From Candidatus Heimdallarchaeota archaeon (GTDB lineage Archaea > Asgardarchaeota > Heimdallarchaeia > Heimdallarchaeales > Kariarchaeaceae): 26,402 bases of DNA. Position 1 is the stretch's first letter; each line of letters opens with the position of its first letter. A program made the position numbers and the translations under genes. Below the pieces are notes generated by a model that worked only from the letters and a program-made list of their open reading frames with translations, searched no databases and was not told where the DNA came from. The stretch spans positions 1 to 26,402 of the forward strand of contig WAMJ01000282.1 in the NCBI GenBank assembly GCA_015522385.1. The letters run 5' to 3'. Of this stretch, positions 1 through 8,197 are shown one piece after another.

Positions 1-2
1 AT

Positions 3-950
3 GTGATTGGATTTTTACTGATTCCATTCAGGATCATCTGGGCATTTCTCAAGATCATCTTCTTCCCCGTTATATGGGTCGCTCGAGAGAATGAGAAGAT
101 GATACGGTTCTGGTTCGCCACATCCCACGAGACCCCGTTGACGAGAAATGAGAGAGACTTCGTAGAGAGCTTACCGCTTCTATATACCATAACTGGTTTG
201 GTGGCAGGAGTCTTCTTCGGTGTGGTTGCAGCATTTGGATTCGGTGATGAACTCAGGAGATGGATTAACGAGCTCAACTTTGTTGATGGATTATTCGTGG
301 TACTAAATTTCATAGGAAGTATCTTGAAGTTTATACTGGAGGTTCTCTTGGCCATTTTTGACGGAATAGGGTGGTTCTTCGGTCTGATCATTAACTCTGT
401 CGGTACAATTCTCCAAGAGAATCCCTTTGGCGCTCTTCTTGCTCTGATTGCAATAATTGTCGTGGGGACAATGATTGTAATAGCAATAAAGGAGACAGGG
501 GTTCTTGATTTCATTGGGAAGTGGTTGAGGAAAATATATGGAGCAATCCTTGGTACACCAGGTGCACTCAAGAACCGCATCATCACTTCCTACCGCAGGT
601 TCAACTCTTTCTATGCAAAACTCCTATACACTGAAGATAGGCTTAACACGAGAACACAGGTCTACTTCAAGAACGTGATTGGGTTCACGTTCCTTGTCTC
701 TATTCTGATCTTCCTCTCGGGTATTTACGTATCCTTCACGTATTACTCACAGAGTTCCAACACCTTCGAGACAATCTCCTTCTTCGCTTTCGTGTTGTTT
801 GTCACAGGACTTGTTTCCGGATGGTGTCTTGGACTCTTTGGCTGGTATCTTGATCTCCTTAACAGATCAAAGTACATAGCAGAATCTGCAAAGGGAAGTG
901 ATCCTGAGGAACTTATTGAAGAAAAGACCTCTGATGCTAAAGAAGAGTAG
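3..950 (+). CDS. Polytopic membrane protein of unknown function (5' end may be outside window)
   Basis: I do not recognise this protein. The frame is open to the window edge, and GTG at 3 is only the first usable start, so the true N-terminus may lie upstream. Hydrophobic segments are visible at about residues 3-25, 55-80, 92-115, 117-135, 142-163, 221-245 and 255-285, suggesting six or seven membrane spans. A positively charged loop lies at about 170-215 and the C-terminal tail is acidic (ends KEE). No catalytic motif is visible. It is followed by a 113-base gap holding the promoter of the small metal-binding gene, so it is probably not part of the copper unit. Coding status is secure from length and the regular hydrophobic pattern; function is unknown. 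Confidence 0.8.
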   Translation: MIGFLLIPFRIIWAFLKIIFFPVIWVARENEKMIRFWFATSHETPLTRNERDFVESLPLLYTITGLVAGVFFGVVAAFGFGDELRRWINELNFVDGLFVVLNFIGSILKFILEVLLAIFDGIGWFFGLIINSVGTILQENPFGALLALIAIIVVGTMIVIAIKETGVLDFIGKWLRKIYGAILGTPGALKNRIITSYRRFNSFYAKLLYTEDRLNTRTQVYFKNVIGFTFLVSILIFLSGIYVSFTYYSQSSNTFETISFFAFVLFVTGLVSGWCLGLFGWYLDLLNRSKYIAESAKGSDPEELIEEKTSDAKEE

Positions 951-964
951 GTAAGATAAAATTA

Positions 965-979
965 ATTTCAATTTGAAAT
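965..979. repeat. Perfect 7-bp inverted repeat upstream of the small metal-binding gene
   Basis: ATTTCAA and TTGAAAT are separated by one base. The repeat lies 24 bases before the TATA box at 1003. It could be a regulator site or chance in AT-rich DNA; no second copy was noticed in the window. Confidence 0.25.
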
Positions 980-1002
980 GTTTCTAGCTTATTTCAGAAT
1001 CC

Positions 1003-1010
1003 TTTAATAT
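1003..1010 (+). promoter_or_regulatory. TATA box of the small metal-binding gene
   Basis: TTTAATAT is centred about 27 bases before position 1034, so transcription should begin at or just inside the dyad at 1034-1050. This leaves a leader of about 30 bases before the preferred ATG at 1064. Confidence 0.5.
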
Positions 1011-1033
1011 CGCAGAATGTATTAAAATCAGAT

Positions 1034-1050
1034 ATGTCACTTGGTGACAT
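1034..1050. promoter_or_regulatory. Candidate PadR-type operator, perfect 17-bp dyad
   Basis: ATGTCAC and GTGACAT flank TTG, a perfect 7-bp inverted repeat. It overlaps the predicted transcription start, a position where a bound repressor would block initiation. Known PadR-family operators contain ATGT...ACAT dyads; this one is ATGT-N9-ACAT. A near-identical dyad, ATGTC-N7-GACGT, precedes copA at 1316-1332, and a PadR-type gene lies at 3996-4445. The site is clear in the sequence; the binding partner is inferred. Confidence 0.55.
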
Positions 1051-1063
1051 GTTGGTGATTATC

Positions 1064-1270
1064 ATGAAGGACACAAAGTACCAGAACATGCCAAAGAACT
1101 ATAAATGTGAAAACTGTGGAAGCAATGTTGATGCTCCGATGCACTGTGGACACGCTATGCACATCGAAGACCTTGACGACGGAAAGCACTGGGTTTGCTG
1201 GATGGGGACTGGATGTGGAAAGAAAGAGTACACTGCTTGCTGTGACTCCCCATCACTAGCTGCTCTCTAA
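1064..1270 (+). CDS. Small Cys/His/Met-rich putative metal-binding protein (68 aa)
   Basis: This is a small soluble protein with no signal peptide. It has a CxxC pair (CENC), then HCGHAMH, then further cysteines in GTGCGKKE and TACC. This density of Cys, His and Met suits a zinc- or copper-binding protein. The ATG at 1064 was chosen because GGTGATT (1053-1059) is a reasonable ribosome binding site four bases before it, and because the upstream in-frame ATGs at 1034 and 1049 lie within the candidate operator dyad. A leaderless start at 1034 (78 aa) remains possible. Sitting directly before copA and sharing its dyad suggests a role in copper handling, such as a chaperone, buffer or sensor. That role is inferred from context; I do not recognise the family with certainty. 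Confidence 0.75.
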   Translation: MKDTKYQNMPKNYKCENCGSNVDAPMHCGHAMHIEDLDDGKHWVCWMGTGCGKKEYTACCDSPSLAAL

Positions 1271-1315
1271 TTCTAGGGCATCACGAACAAATCCAAAATT
1301 AAGTCATTATCTGAC

Positions 1316-1332
1316 ATGTCTATTATTGACGT
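1316..1332. promoter_or_regulatory. Candidate PadR-type operator upstream of copA
   Basis: ATGTC-TATTATT-GACGT has the same 17-bp length and half-sites as the dyad at 1034-1050, with one base different in the outer half-site. It ends 12 bases before the copA TATA box. An extra GACATGTC palindrome (1313-1320) overlaps its left half. Confidence 0.5.
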
Positions 1333-1344
1333 TTATCTTAGAGC

Positions 1345-1350
1345 TTATAT
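1345..1350 (+). promoter_or_regulatory. copA: TATA box of copA
   Basis: TTATAT, preceded by GAGC, is centred about 27 bases before 1374. That predicts a leader of about nine bases for the ATG at 1383 and places the alternative TTG at 1371 before the transcription start. Confidence 0.5.
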
Positions 1351-1382
1351 AGGGTTACCGTAATTCTACTTTGAGAACTATC

Positions 1383-3935
1383 ATGACCCAAGAATCCAAA
1401 GAAGTGAAAAAAGGGAAAATTGCTATCTCCGGAATGACCTGTGCATCCTGTGTGAACTCAATAGAAGGCTACGTAGGAAGCCAGGAGGGCATTTTAAATA
1501 TAAATGTCAACCTGCTAGGTGAGGTTGCGGAGGTTGAGTACGATCCTGCGCTAATTGATACCGAAAAGATCATCGACCTCGTGGATGATATCGGATATAA
1601 AGCTGAAGAAATAAAGGATCATAGTGCTGGAGAGGCACAACTAGCTATCTCTGGAATGACCTGTGCATCCTGCGTGAATAGCATAGAAGGTTATGTCAAG
1701 AGCCTTGATGGTGTCGAGGATGTAAGTGTGAACCTAACGACTGAGACAGGAAAGATCATCTTCGACCCTTCTAAGGTAGGAGTCAGAGATCTGATCGAGG
1801 CAATTGACGACCTTGGATACCATGCAGAGATCAAGTCTGAACAGGTGGATCTTGACAGGTTATCGAAAAAGGAAGAGATAGAGGGATGGAAGAAGAAACT
1901 TATTTTCAGCACAGTCTTCTCCATACCATTCCTCTATGCCATGATCCTGAGATTTATTGGTGACCCATTCCTCGCGGAGACGAGAATTGCCAATATCTCT
2001 CTTGAGGGGTGGATGGGGATAATCCTTGGCACACCAGTTCAGTTCTGGGTAGGGAAGGATTTCTATATCAAGGCCTACAAAACCGCAAAGAAACTGGCAT
2101 TTGGTATGGACACCCTAGTTGTGCTAGGCACATCGGCAGCATACTTCTACTCAGTGTTTGTCATTATATATGAGATACTGGTTCCGGAATTCCAAGGCGA
2201 CGTCTTTTTCGAGACTGCCGTGTTCCTTCTGACCTTCATCGTCCTCGGGAAGTACCTCGAAGCGAGCGCTAAGGGTAAGACCTCAGAAGCAATCAAGAAA
2301 CTTGTGGAGCTCCAAGCAAAGACTGCAGTTCTCATCGAGTACGATGATAAGGGTAATGAAATTGGAGAGAAGGAGATTTCGGTAGATCTGATCCAAAAGG
2401 GTGATATACTTAAGGTATATCCTGGTGCAAAAATACCATCGGATGGAGTAGTGATAAAGGGTACTTCCTCTGTTGATGAGTCCATGCTCACTGGGGAGTC
2501 GCTTCCTGTCTCAAAATCAGTCGGAGACCAAGTAATCGGTGCGACGATCAATAACCAAGGTGTACTCTATATCAAGATAGAGCGTGTGGGATCCGAGACT
2601 ACTCTATCTCAGATCATTAAGCTCGTTGAGGACTCCCAAGCTTCTAAGGCTCCAATACAAGGATTAGCGGACAAAATCAGTTCAATTTTTGTTCCAATAG
2701 TTGTGCTTATCGCCATTCTTGACTTTATTCTATGGTACACTCTCATTTCCATAGGTGTGGTTCCGTCAGACTGGCTACTCAGTGGTACAGGGCCATTCCT
2801 ATTTTCATTCCTACTTGCTATCACAGTACTTGTGATAGCCTGCCCATGTGCTTTGGGTTTGGCAACTCCTACCGCAATTATGGTCGGTACTGGTCTTGGT
2901 GCTGAAAACGGTATTCTGATCAAGGGAGGTGAACCTTTGGAGACTGCCCACAAGATAGATGCAATTCTCCTAGACAAGACTGGAACAATCACGCACGGTA
3001 AACCTGTTGTGACAGATGTTGTCCCTCTAAATGGGAGTGACATGGACACTGTTCTCAAGATGGCAGGAGCTTTGGAGAAGAATTCAGAGCACCCTCTTGG
3101 GAAGGCCATTCTGGACTATGTAAATAAGAACATCGAGTCCATTCCCGAACCCACCGATTTCGAGTCTATTACTGGAAAGGGTGTAACTGCGAAAGTTGAT
3201 GGCATGAAGGCCAGTCTCGGAAACAGGTCTCTTGTCGAGGGTGATCTTGATAAATCGACCGAAGATCAGATGGTCAAATTGGAAGAGGATGGAAAAACAG
3301 CGATGATTCTTACTGTCGACGGAAAACTCTCTGCAATCTTTGCAGTTGCAGATACAGTCAAGGAAGATTCCAAGTTCGCAATTCAAGAATTTGAGAAAAT
3401 GGGTATCGAGGTTTGGATGGTCACTGGAGACAATGAGCGAACCGCAAGGGCAATTGCTCGTCAGGTCGGGATCAAGAATGTCTTCGCAGAGGTTCTACCG
3501 AAGAACAAGTCAGATAAGGTGAAGGAACTACAGGAGAAAGGGCATATAGTCGCGATGGTTGGAGATGGGATCAACGACAGTCCCGCACTCGCACAAGCTG
3601 ATGTTGGTATTGCTATCGGTGCTGGTGCTGATGTGGCCATTGAGACAGCTGATATGGTTCTCATGAAGGACTCCCTTGCTGATGTCGTAACTGCCATAGA
3701 CCTTTCGAGAAAAACATTCAACAGGATAAAGTTGAACTTCTTTTGGGCATTCGGGTACAACGTCTTGGGTATCCCCATCGCTGCAGGTGTACTTGTCCCC
3801 ATCAGTCAGGCTCTCTATGGAGTGACTTTCACACTGCCTCCAGCATTCGCGGGTCTAGCCATGGCGTTCTCATCTGTATCTGTTGTGACAAGTTCCCTCC
3901 TACTCAAGAGGTACAAGAGTCCTCTGAAGAAATAA
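1383..3935 (+). CDS. copA: Cu(I)-exporting P1B-type ATPase, CopA family
   Basis: This integral membrane pump couples ATP hydrolysis to copper(I) export. Two N-terminal HMA domains each carry GMTCASC (first at residues 17-23), and share an identical 16-residue stretch. Next come the actuator motif TGES (370-373), the membrane metal site CPC (487-489), the phosphorylated aspartate in DKTGT (D531), the SEHP motif of the nucleotide-binding domain, and GDGIND (from 727). The last membrane segments contain YN and MxxSS patterns typical of the Cu(I) subgroup rather than Zn/Cd pumps. ATG 1383 (850 aa) is preferred to TTG 1371 because of the TATA spacing. The family and metal class are well supported. 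It probably detoxifies cytosolic copper under control of the adjacent PadR-TRASH regulator, with which it converges. Confidence 0.96.
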   Translation: MTQESKEVKKGKIAISGMTCASCVNSIEGYVGSQEGILNINVNLLGEVAEVEYDPALIDTEKIIDLVDDIGYKAEEIKDHSAGEAQLAISGMTCASCVNSIEGYVKSLDGVEDVSVNLTTETGKIIFDPSKVGVRDLIEAIDDLGYHAEIKSEQVDLDRLSKKEEIEGWKKKLIFSTVFSIPFLYAMILRFIGDPFLAETRIANISLEGWMGIILGTPVQFWVGKDFYIKAYKTAKKLAFGMDTLVVLGTSAAYFYSVFVIIYEILVPEFQGDVFFETAVFLLTFIVLGKYLEASAKGKTSEAIKKLVELQAKTAVLIEYDDKGNEIGEKEISVDLIQKGDILKVYPGAKIPSDGVVIKGTSSVDESMLTGESLPVSKSVGDQVIGATINNQGVLYIKIERVGSETTLSQIIKLVEDSQASKAPIQGLADKISSIFVPIVVLIAILDFILWYTLISIGVVPSDWLLSGTGPFLFSFLLAITVLVIACPCALGLATPTAIMVGTGLGAENGILIKGGEPLETAHKIDAILLDKTGTITHGKPVVTDVVPLNGSDMDTVLKMAGALEKNSEHPLGKAILDYVNKNIESIPEPTDFESITGKGVTAKVDGMKASLGNRSLVEGDLDKSTEDQMVKLEEDGKTAMILTVDGKLSAIFAVADTVKEDSKFAIQEFEKMGIEVWMVTGDNERTARAIARQVGIKNVFAEVLPKNKSDKVKELQEKGHIVAMVGDGINDSPALAQADVGIAIGAGADVAIETADMVLMKDSLADVVTAIDLSRKTFNRIKLNFFWAFGYNVLGIPIAAGVLVPISQALYGVTFTLPPAFAGLAMAFSSVSVVTSSLLLKRYKSPLKK

Positions 3936-3995
3936 TATAATTGAAGATCCAGTCCAAATTCCTAATAAATTTCAACAAATCTTAACTTATGGTGG

Positions 3996-4445
3996 TTAGT
4001 GCTTGTGCACCCCATCATGAAATGCCTTTTGACAGTGTGAGCAACAGAATTTGATCTCCGTTCCATCTTCTAACTTTTCGATAACTGGAGCGTCATAAAG
4101 TTTGACTCCACAGTGGTGACAAACTTCCATCAAGACGTTCAACCTAGAGTCAATGAGGATCCTCATCCTCCCTACTATCTCGGATACGAGTTCTCTACCC
4201 TTATCCGTTAGTCTGTATATCACTTTGTTTCTAGAAGTATCGCCTTCTTTCTCCTCAATATAGCCATTTTCCAACAATTCCTTGAGGAATGGATAGATCT
4301 TACCTGAACTTGGACGCCTACCCTGTTGCTCTTCAATATCCTTACCAAGGTCGTAACCAGTTGCTCCTTGGTCTCCTCTATCCAATAAATAGAGGAGGGT
4401 TTGAATCCTGAAAAGGTTATCTAGTTTTGGCTTGTGTTCACTCAA
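3996..4445 (-). CDS. PadR-type transcriptional regulator with C-terminal TRASH-like metal-binding domain
   Basis: The N-terminal part (about 100 residues) is a PadR winged helix: GYDLGKDIEE, SSGKIYPFLKELLENGYIEE and a YRLTDKGRELV wing with following helix. The last 40 residues hold CHHCG, about 20 residues, then FCCSHCQKAF, matching the spacing of TRASH metal-binding domains found in archaeal copper regulators. DNA binding and metal sensing thus sit in one chain. It converges with copA with 60 bases between stops, so it is very likely the regulator of the copper genes. TTG at 4445 (149 aa) is chosen because a TATA box at 4467-4474 lies the right distance away; TTG at 4466 would add seven residues but sits before the predicted transcript start. 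Domain calls are by motif reading; the metal and the DNA site are inferred. Confidence 0.85.
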   Translation of the reverse strand: MSEHKPKLDNLFRIQTLLYLLDRGDQGATGYDLGKDIEEQQGRRPSSGKIYPFLKELLENGYIEEKEGDTSRNKVIYRLTDKGRELVSEIVGRMRILIDSRLNVLMEVCHHCGVKLYDAPVIEKLEDGTEIKFCCSHCQKAFHDGVHKH

Positions 4446-4466
4446 TATTAACTGTATATTATGCAA

Positions 4467-4478
4467 TAATATAAGCTC
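4467..4478 (-). promoter_or_regulatory. TATA box of the PadR-TRASH gene
   Basis: On the minus strand this reads GAGCTTATATTA. It predicts transcription starting near 4444, matching a leaderless TTG at 4445. A weakly similar dyad (ATGTT-N7-TAGAT, 4480-4496) lies just upstream and might allow autoregulation, but it is too degenerate to call. Confidence 0.45.
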
Positions 4479-4534
4479 AATGTTACTCTCTTAGATTATA
4501 GTATTAATCTATATTTCATTTAGGGATATACAAT

Positions 4535-6844
4535 TCATCTTTTCCTTCTTTTGAAGAATACGATCGAGCTAAGGGCGACAGCTGCCATCCAGAACTCAAA
4601 ACCTGGTGACGGCGCTTCCGTTGGAGCTTGAGTAGTAGTAGTGGCCTGCTCACTGGATGTTGTATCATCAGATGTGGTTACTGTATCAGTTGTTGGAGTG
4701 GTGGAACTAGTGTCACTTGTTGTGCTTGAACTTGTGTCACTGGATGTTGTATCGCTCGAAGTGTCACTTGTTGTCGTTGTCTGCTCTGGTGTTGATTGGT
4801 AACTCACACCAAACTCAGGGTCCCAGACAATGTCGTTTCCACCCCAAGTCGGGAAGGATACCACAATCAGATCCAATGAGTAGAAGAAGTTAACACCTAG
4901 TCTCTCAACGAGGGCACCTGAGGTTGCATCACCACCAGTCTCCGATTCTGAGCTAAACGGTGAAACTCTCTCACCAGCGAATCCTCCTGATACTTGGACT
5001 ACATTAATTGCATCAAATGACGCAGTATAGTTAGCTCCACTTGAGTTGTAGAACTGTAACGGTCCTGTTACATTGATCTCACTCGCAGGTTCACCTACCC
5101 CCGTATCGACCTTCAGCCCTGATATGGCCCGTGAACGTGTTGCATTTACCGTTTCGTTCGTCGCAGTCGCACTGTAGAATGCCTGTAAGGAGAAGAACTC
5201 CGACTTCACCATCATAGCAAGTGATAAACCGCTCATTGCTGATTTCAAGGTGGAGTCAGTGATGCCTCCGTACTCCCATGATGTCTTCATGCTTGCCCTT
5301 CCAGTTGCTGGATCTACGGTGACTCTGTATCCATATTTCAGATTTTCGTAGTCTATGTCTGATGTTCCATCAGTAGTGTTGTACCATGTAATTGGGAAGT
5401 TGTTATACTGGATACCAAAATCGAACTCAACGGTTCCATCTGTGTTGGATACAGGGTCATTCCAATAGAATTGATTCGTGGATGAACTGCTCATATCTCC
5501 AATTCCATAAGTTTCGGAGTTGTAGAAGAACTCTGTATTGTTTACTGAGGTAGAAGCACTGAAACCATTGAATGGCGCTGATATATTCTGCTCAAGTGTG
5601 ACTTGTGAGAAGTAGGCGTTCTGAACAGTTGTGCTGTATGCCTCTCCCAAACCCAGATATTTCACTCGATCGTTTTGGACTTCAAGACCTGAATCCCCAA
5701 GTGCCAAATCTAATCTGTCGTTGTCATTGCCCTCATCATAGGCAACAAGTACATTCCCGAACTGTATTCCCCAAACTGCTAAGCGAGCTGAAGCTGATAC
5801 ATTCGCAGGATCGGTATCGTTCATGCTCTTACTGACAAAGCCTGCAACAACAGACTGGAATGTACTCCGGATCTTTGAGGTGACGCTTCGATACCCTGCC
5901 TCGACAACAGTACCAGAAGTGCTTGATATAACTGGCCTCAATGAGAATGGGTACATAGCCCCGTCCACATAGCTTCCATTTCCAGCAAAGGTAAGATTGT
6001 AGTAGTTGATATTGATGAACGAGAAGGCAAAGACGGAAATTATGGACTCGGTGTACGTTGCATTGATCTCATCGAACATTGTCACACCCATTCCAAAGTT
6101 TTCACCATCGGTTATATTGACCTTATAGGCACTTGCTGAGATGTTGTATTCAACCGAATGTCTCACCCATGAACCAATTGCTCCGAAACCAAATTCCATC
6201 TGCTTGATGTTAACTTCGGTCATGACTGTTTGAAGCTTGATTAGGTAGTACAGGGGTTGGATCTCAAAGGTCTTTCTAGTAACTGTCCCATTGGTGTACT
6301 TATGATTGTATGAGATGTATGTCGTGTTTACCGGGAATTGACCAAGAAACTCACCACCTCTTGAGATAGCGTTGGTCATGATAACTCTATAGTCGAAGAT
6401 TATTTGAAGGTCTTCCAATTCCGCACCATGGGTTGCATTCAGTGGATCAAAAGCTAGAGGCATCTGGTTCATAACAATATCAATATAGAACCAGAGTGAC
6501 GCGTTATTGTACCAGTCATTGATAGTGAGGTTCTGAGTGGCAGTTTCCTCAATCCCTACAAGATTGTAGAATACATCTGAGATATTGTAACCAGTAACTA
6601 GAGGAATGGTTGCTGTCCTCATTCTTGTCCGGTTAAGAGTCTCAATGACTGTGTTGTTCAATGTTCGGGTGATGTTACCGCTAGCGGTAAATTCCTCTTG
6701 CCCGTAACTGTAACTAATTCCATCGATAGTCCCGCTGGTTAGAGCATTCGGTTCTACCTGAACAGAATTTGTGATTTGTGGTACCTGAAAAATGCTTAGA
6801 AGCATCAGGAGACCCATTGCTAAAAACAATGACTGTCTCTTCAT
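4535..6844 (-). CDS. Large exported surface protein with Thr/Ser-rich stalk and PGF-type C-terminal anchor
   Basis: Residues 1-26 form a signal peptide (MKRQ, then a long hydrophobic stretch). The ectodomain (about 30-685) is rich in Asn, Ser, Thr and Tyr with many N-x-[ST] sites, as in glycosylated archaeal envelope proteins. Residues 687-741 are almost entirely Thr, Ser and Asp, a stalk-like spacer. A tail follows: PGF (747-749), about 16 hydrophobic residues, and KRRKR. This tail resembles PGF-CTERM archaeosortase signals, and related signals named for Asgard lineages exist. I recognise no enzymatic domain; it may be an S-layer-associated or adhesion protein. It is transcribed alone: the upstream gap is 271 bases and it has its own TATA box. 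Confidence 0.85.
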   Translation of the reverse strand: MKRQSLFLAMGLLMLLSIFQVPQITNSVQVEPNALTSGTIDGISYSYGQEEFTASGNITRTLNNTVIETLNRTRMRTATIPLVTGYNISDVFYNLVGIEETATQNLTINDWYNNASLWFYIDIVMNQMPLAFDPLNATHGAELEDLQIIFDYRVIMTNAISRGGEFLGQFPVNTTYISYNHKYTNGTVTRKTFEIQPLYYLIKLQTVMTEVNIKQMEFGFGAIGSWVRHSVEYNISASAYKVNITDGENFGMGVTMFDEINATYTESIISVFAFSFININYYNLTFAGNGSYVDGAMYPFSLRPVISSTSGTVVEAGYRSVTSKIRSTFQSVVAGFVSKSMNDTDPANVSASARLAVWGIQFGNVLVAYDEGNDNDRLDLALGDSGLEVQNDRVKYLGLGEAYSTTVQNAYFSQVTLEQNISAPFNGFSASTSVNNTEFFYNSETYGIGDMSSSSTNQFYWNDPVSNTDGTVEFDFGIQYNNFPITWYNTTDGTSDIDYENLKYGYRVTVDPATGRASMKTSWEYGGITDSTLKSAMSGLSLAMMVKSEFFSLQAFYSATATNETVNATRSRAISGLKVDTGVGEPASEINVTGPLQFYNSSGANYTASFDAINVVQVSGGFAGERVSPFSSESETGGDATSGALVERLGVNFFYSLDLIVVSFPTWGGNDIVWDPEFGVSYQSTPEQTTTTSDTSSDTTSSDTSSSTTSDTSSTTPTTDTVTTSDDTTSSEQATTTTQAPTEAPSPGFEFWMAAVALSSIVFFKRRKR
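4680..4800. repeat. Low-complexity Thr/Ser/Asp-codon repeat
   Basis: Degenerate tandem copies of GTGTCACTTGTTGT-like units encode the stalk of the surface protein on the minus strand. This is coding low complexity, not a mobile repeat; the unit count may vary between strains. Confidence 0.6.
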
Positions 6845-6867
6845 GTTGCACTTACCTTATCTTCTAA

Positions 6868-6877
6868 TTTATTAAAA
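6868..6877 (-). promoter_or_regulatory. TATA-like box of the surface-protein gene
   Basis: The minus strand reads TTTTAATAAA, centred about 28 bases before the ATG at 6844, giving a very short leader. Confidence 0.4.
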
Positions 6878-6973
6878 TCTATTCAATTATCATTAAATAA
6901 TTAATCCGGTCCTAATTTTCCGTTATTACTTCTTGGAATCATTGAAATTATTAATCCCAAGAATTCTTTGGTC

Positions 6974-7011
6974 TATATATTTATCGTAAAAAAACATACG
7001 TGAATTTTCAC
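6974..7011 (+). promoter_or_regulatory. Orphan TATA-like box and palindrome in the 271-base gap
   Basis: The gap 6845-7115 holds no open frame of note. It contains TATATATTTA followed by a perfect dyad GTGAA-TT-TTCAC (7000-7011), at about the spacing of a transcription start. On the minus strand the same box could be a distal promoter for the surface-protein gene. This may be chance in AT-rich DNA. Confidence 0.25.
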
Positions 7012-7115
7012 TACTTGGATTTTCAACTTAATTTCCTATTCAAATACCGTGGTAATAAAGTGGATATTCTATCATTTTATTTAATTTTGCTGATTCTGAG
7101 AATTGGTGCTTTTTC

Positions 7116-7820
7116 CTAACCCCATTGTTCTCTCTTGATAGCATCTCTTGGGATACCGTTAGCAATAAGAAATTCAATCATAGATTTGATGAACCCAGGG
7201 GTACCACACAGGTAGAATTTTCCATCCTCGAACCCCTTAATCTGATCTGCTAGGTAGTCCTGATTGATCCTTCCCTCCCTGACGTAGTCTAGTCCCATCT
7301 TATCCCTCGTAATGGACAACTCGTAGGACGCGTGCGGATATTGCTTTATGAGGTCGGGCAGTTCTTTCTCATAGATTACATTGTCCCCATACCTGCAGGA
7401 GTACAGGAGCTTGTATGGAATATCAAGCTTCTTGTCTATGCAGTACTGCAGCATAGCCCTGAACGGGGTGATTCCCGAACCTGCTGCTATGCAGAACACT
7501 GGTTTGGTTGGATCCATGATGAACCTTCCATACGGACCCTTTATCCTAAGAATATCTCCTTCCTTTCTCTCATTGAGGTACTTGCTCATTGTTGGGTTTT
7601 CGGTCTGCCTGACCGTGATTTCGAGGTAGGGTCTGGTCGGTGATGATGCTACAGAGTAAGCACGTCTTACTGATTCCCCATTGATCTCAGCCTGAACCAT
7701 TATGAACTGACCCGGTTCCCAGTGGAATGGTCTACTCAACTCCAGTCTCATGGTGTGGGTATCCTTAGTCTCCTTGACATACTTGATGATTTTTGCATCC
7801 TGTAGTTCTGGTTTACTCAC
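7116..7820 (-). CDS. Ferredoxin-reductase-like flavin/NAD(P) oxidoreductase
   Basis: This is a cytosolic electron-transfer flavoprotein of the ferredoxin-NADP reductase superfamily. Residues about 1-100 form the FAD-binding barrel with RAYS (53-56) and GPYGRF (95-100). Residues about 105-234 form the pyridine-nucleotide domain with GSGITP (114-119) and CGTPGF (205-210). At 234 aa it has no 2Fe-2S or globin domain, so its partner must be a separate protein. The start is GTG at 7820, with an unusually strong AGGAGGAG ribosome binding site (7827-7834). The start overlaps the stop of the preceding gene by eight bases, indicating translational coupling. Fold assignment is firm; the redox partner is unknown. 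Confidence 0.88.
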   Translation of the reverse strand: MSKPELQDAKIIKYVKETKDTHTMRLELSRPFHWEPGQFIMVQAEINGESVRRAYSVASSPTRPYLEITVRQTENPTMSKYLNERKEGDILRIKGPYGRFIMDPTKPVFCIAAGSGITPFRAMLQYCIDKKLDIPYKLLYSCRYGDNVIYEKELPDLIKQYPHASYELSITRDKMGLDYVREGRINQDYLADQIKGFEDGKFYLCGTPGFIKSMIEFLIANGIPRDAIKREQWG

Positions 7821-8151
7821 TCAATGCTCCTCCTCTGTTGACGAATTCTTTCAGGACTCCGAGTAATTTCTTCTCATCCTCTGTGATGATACCATCCAGC
7901 ATGGCCACCTTTTCCACATTGACTATAGTATCGTTGAGGCAGTCCATCAGCAGGTCGTTAAACTCTTCGTCGTGAAGCTCACTCTCCAGGACTTGCACAA
8001 TCTGTTCTTGCATGTTCTTCATTTGATCTGCAATCTTATCTATTATTGCCTGCTCATCACCACTGATCACGTCGTCAAACAGAGCAATCTTATTGAGCTC
8101 TTTCATCAGTTTGTCGATTTCTCGATCTATCTGTTCCTTCTTCCTATACAT
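7813..8151 (-). CDS. Small acidic protein with two DxxI/DE repeats, TerB-like or EF-hand-like
   Basis: This 112-residue, helix-rich protein has a clear internal duplication. Residues 21-44 (KIALFDDVISGDEQAI...) match residues 81-104 (KVAMLDGIITEDEKKL...) exactly 60 residues apart. Each copy has an acidic loop between helices that resembles the D-G-x-[IL]-x-x-x-E loops of TerB-like or metal-binding helical proteins. No membrane segment or cysteine cluster is present. It lies 46 bases after valS and overlaps the flavoprotein start, so it is probably co-transcribed with both. I cannot name a family; a metal- or partner-binding adaptor to the flavoprotein is a guess from context. Confidence 0.75.
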   Translation of the reverse strand: MYRKKEQIDREIDKLMKELNKIALFDDVISGDEQAIIDKIADQMKNMQEQIVQVLESELHDEEFNDLLMDCLNDTIVNVEKVAMLDGIITEDEKKLLGVLKEFVNRGGALSE

Positions 8152-8197
8152 TCAGAATAAGTATGGTATCTGTATTGAAAAAGATTTCCCGTATCAA

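Noticed and set aside
2147..3802. Several minus-strand open frames of 100-166 codons
   Set aside because: They are shadows of copA; none has a recognisable domain or promoter.
1341..4478. GAGCTTATAT shared by the copA and padR promoters as a copper-specific element
   Set aside because: Similar GCTTATATA or GCTTTATAT sequences occur at the TPR and luciferase-like gene promoters, so it is simply the general upstream/TATA element.
4480..4496. ATGTT-N7-TAGAT as a third regulator site for autoregulation
   Set aside because: The right half-site has two mismatches and the left one; too degenerate to call.
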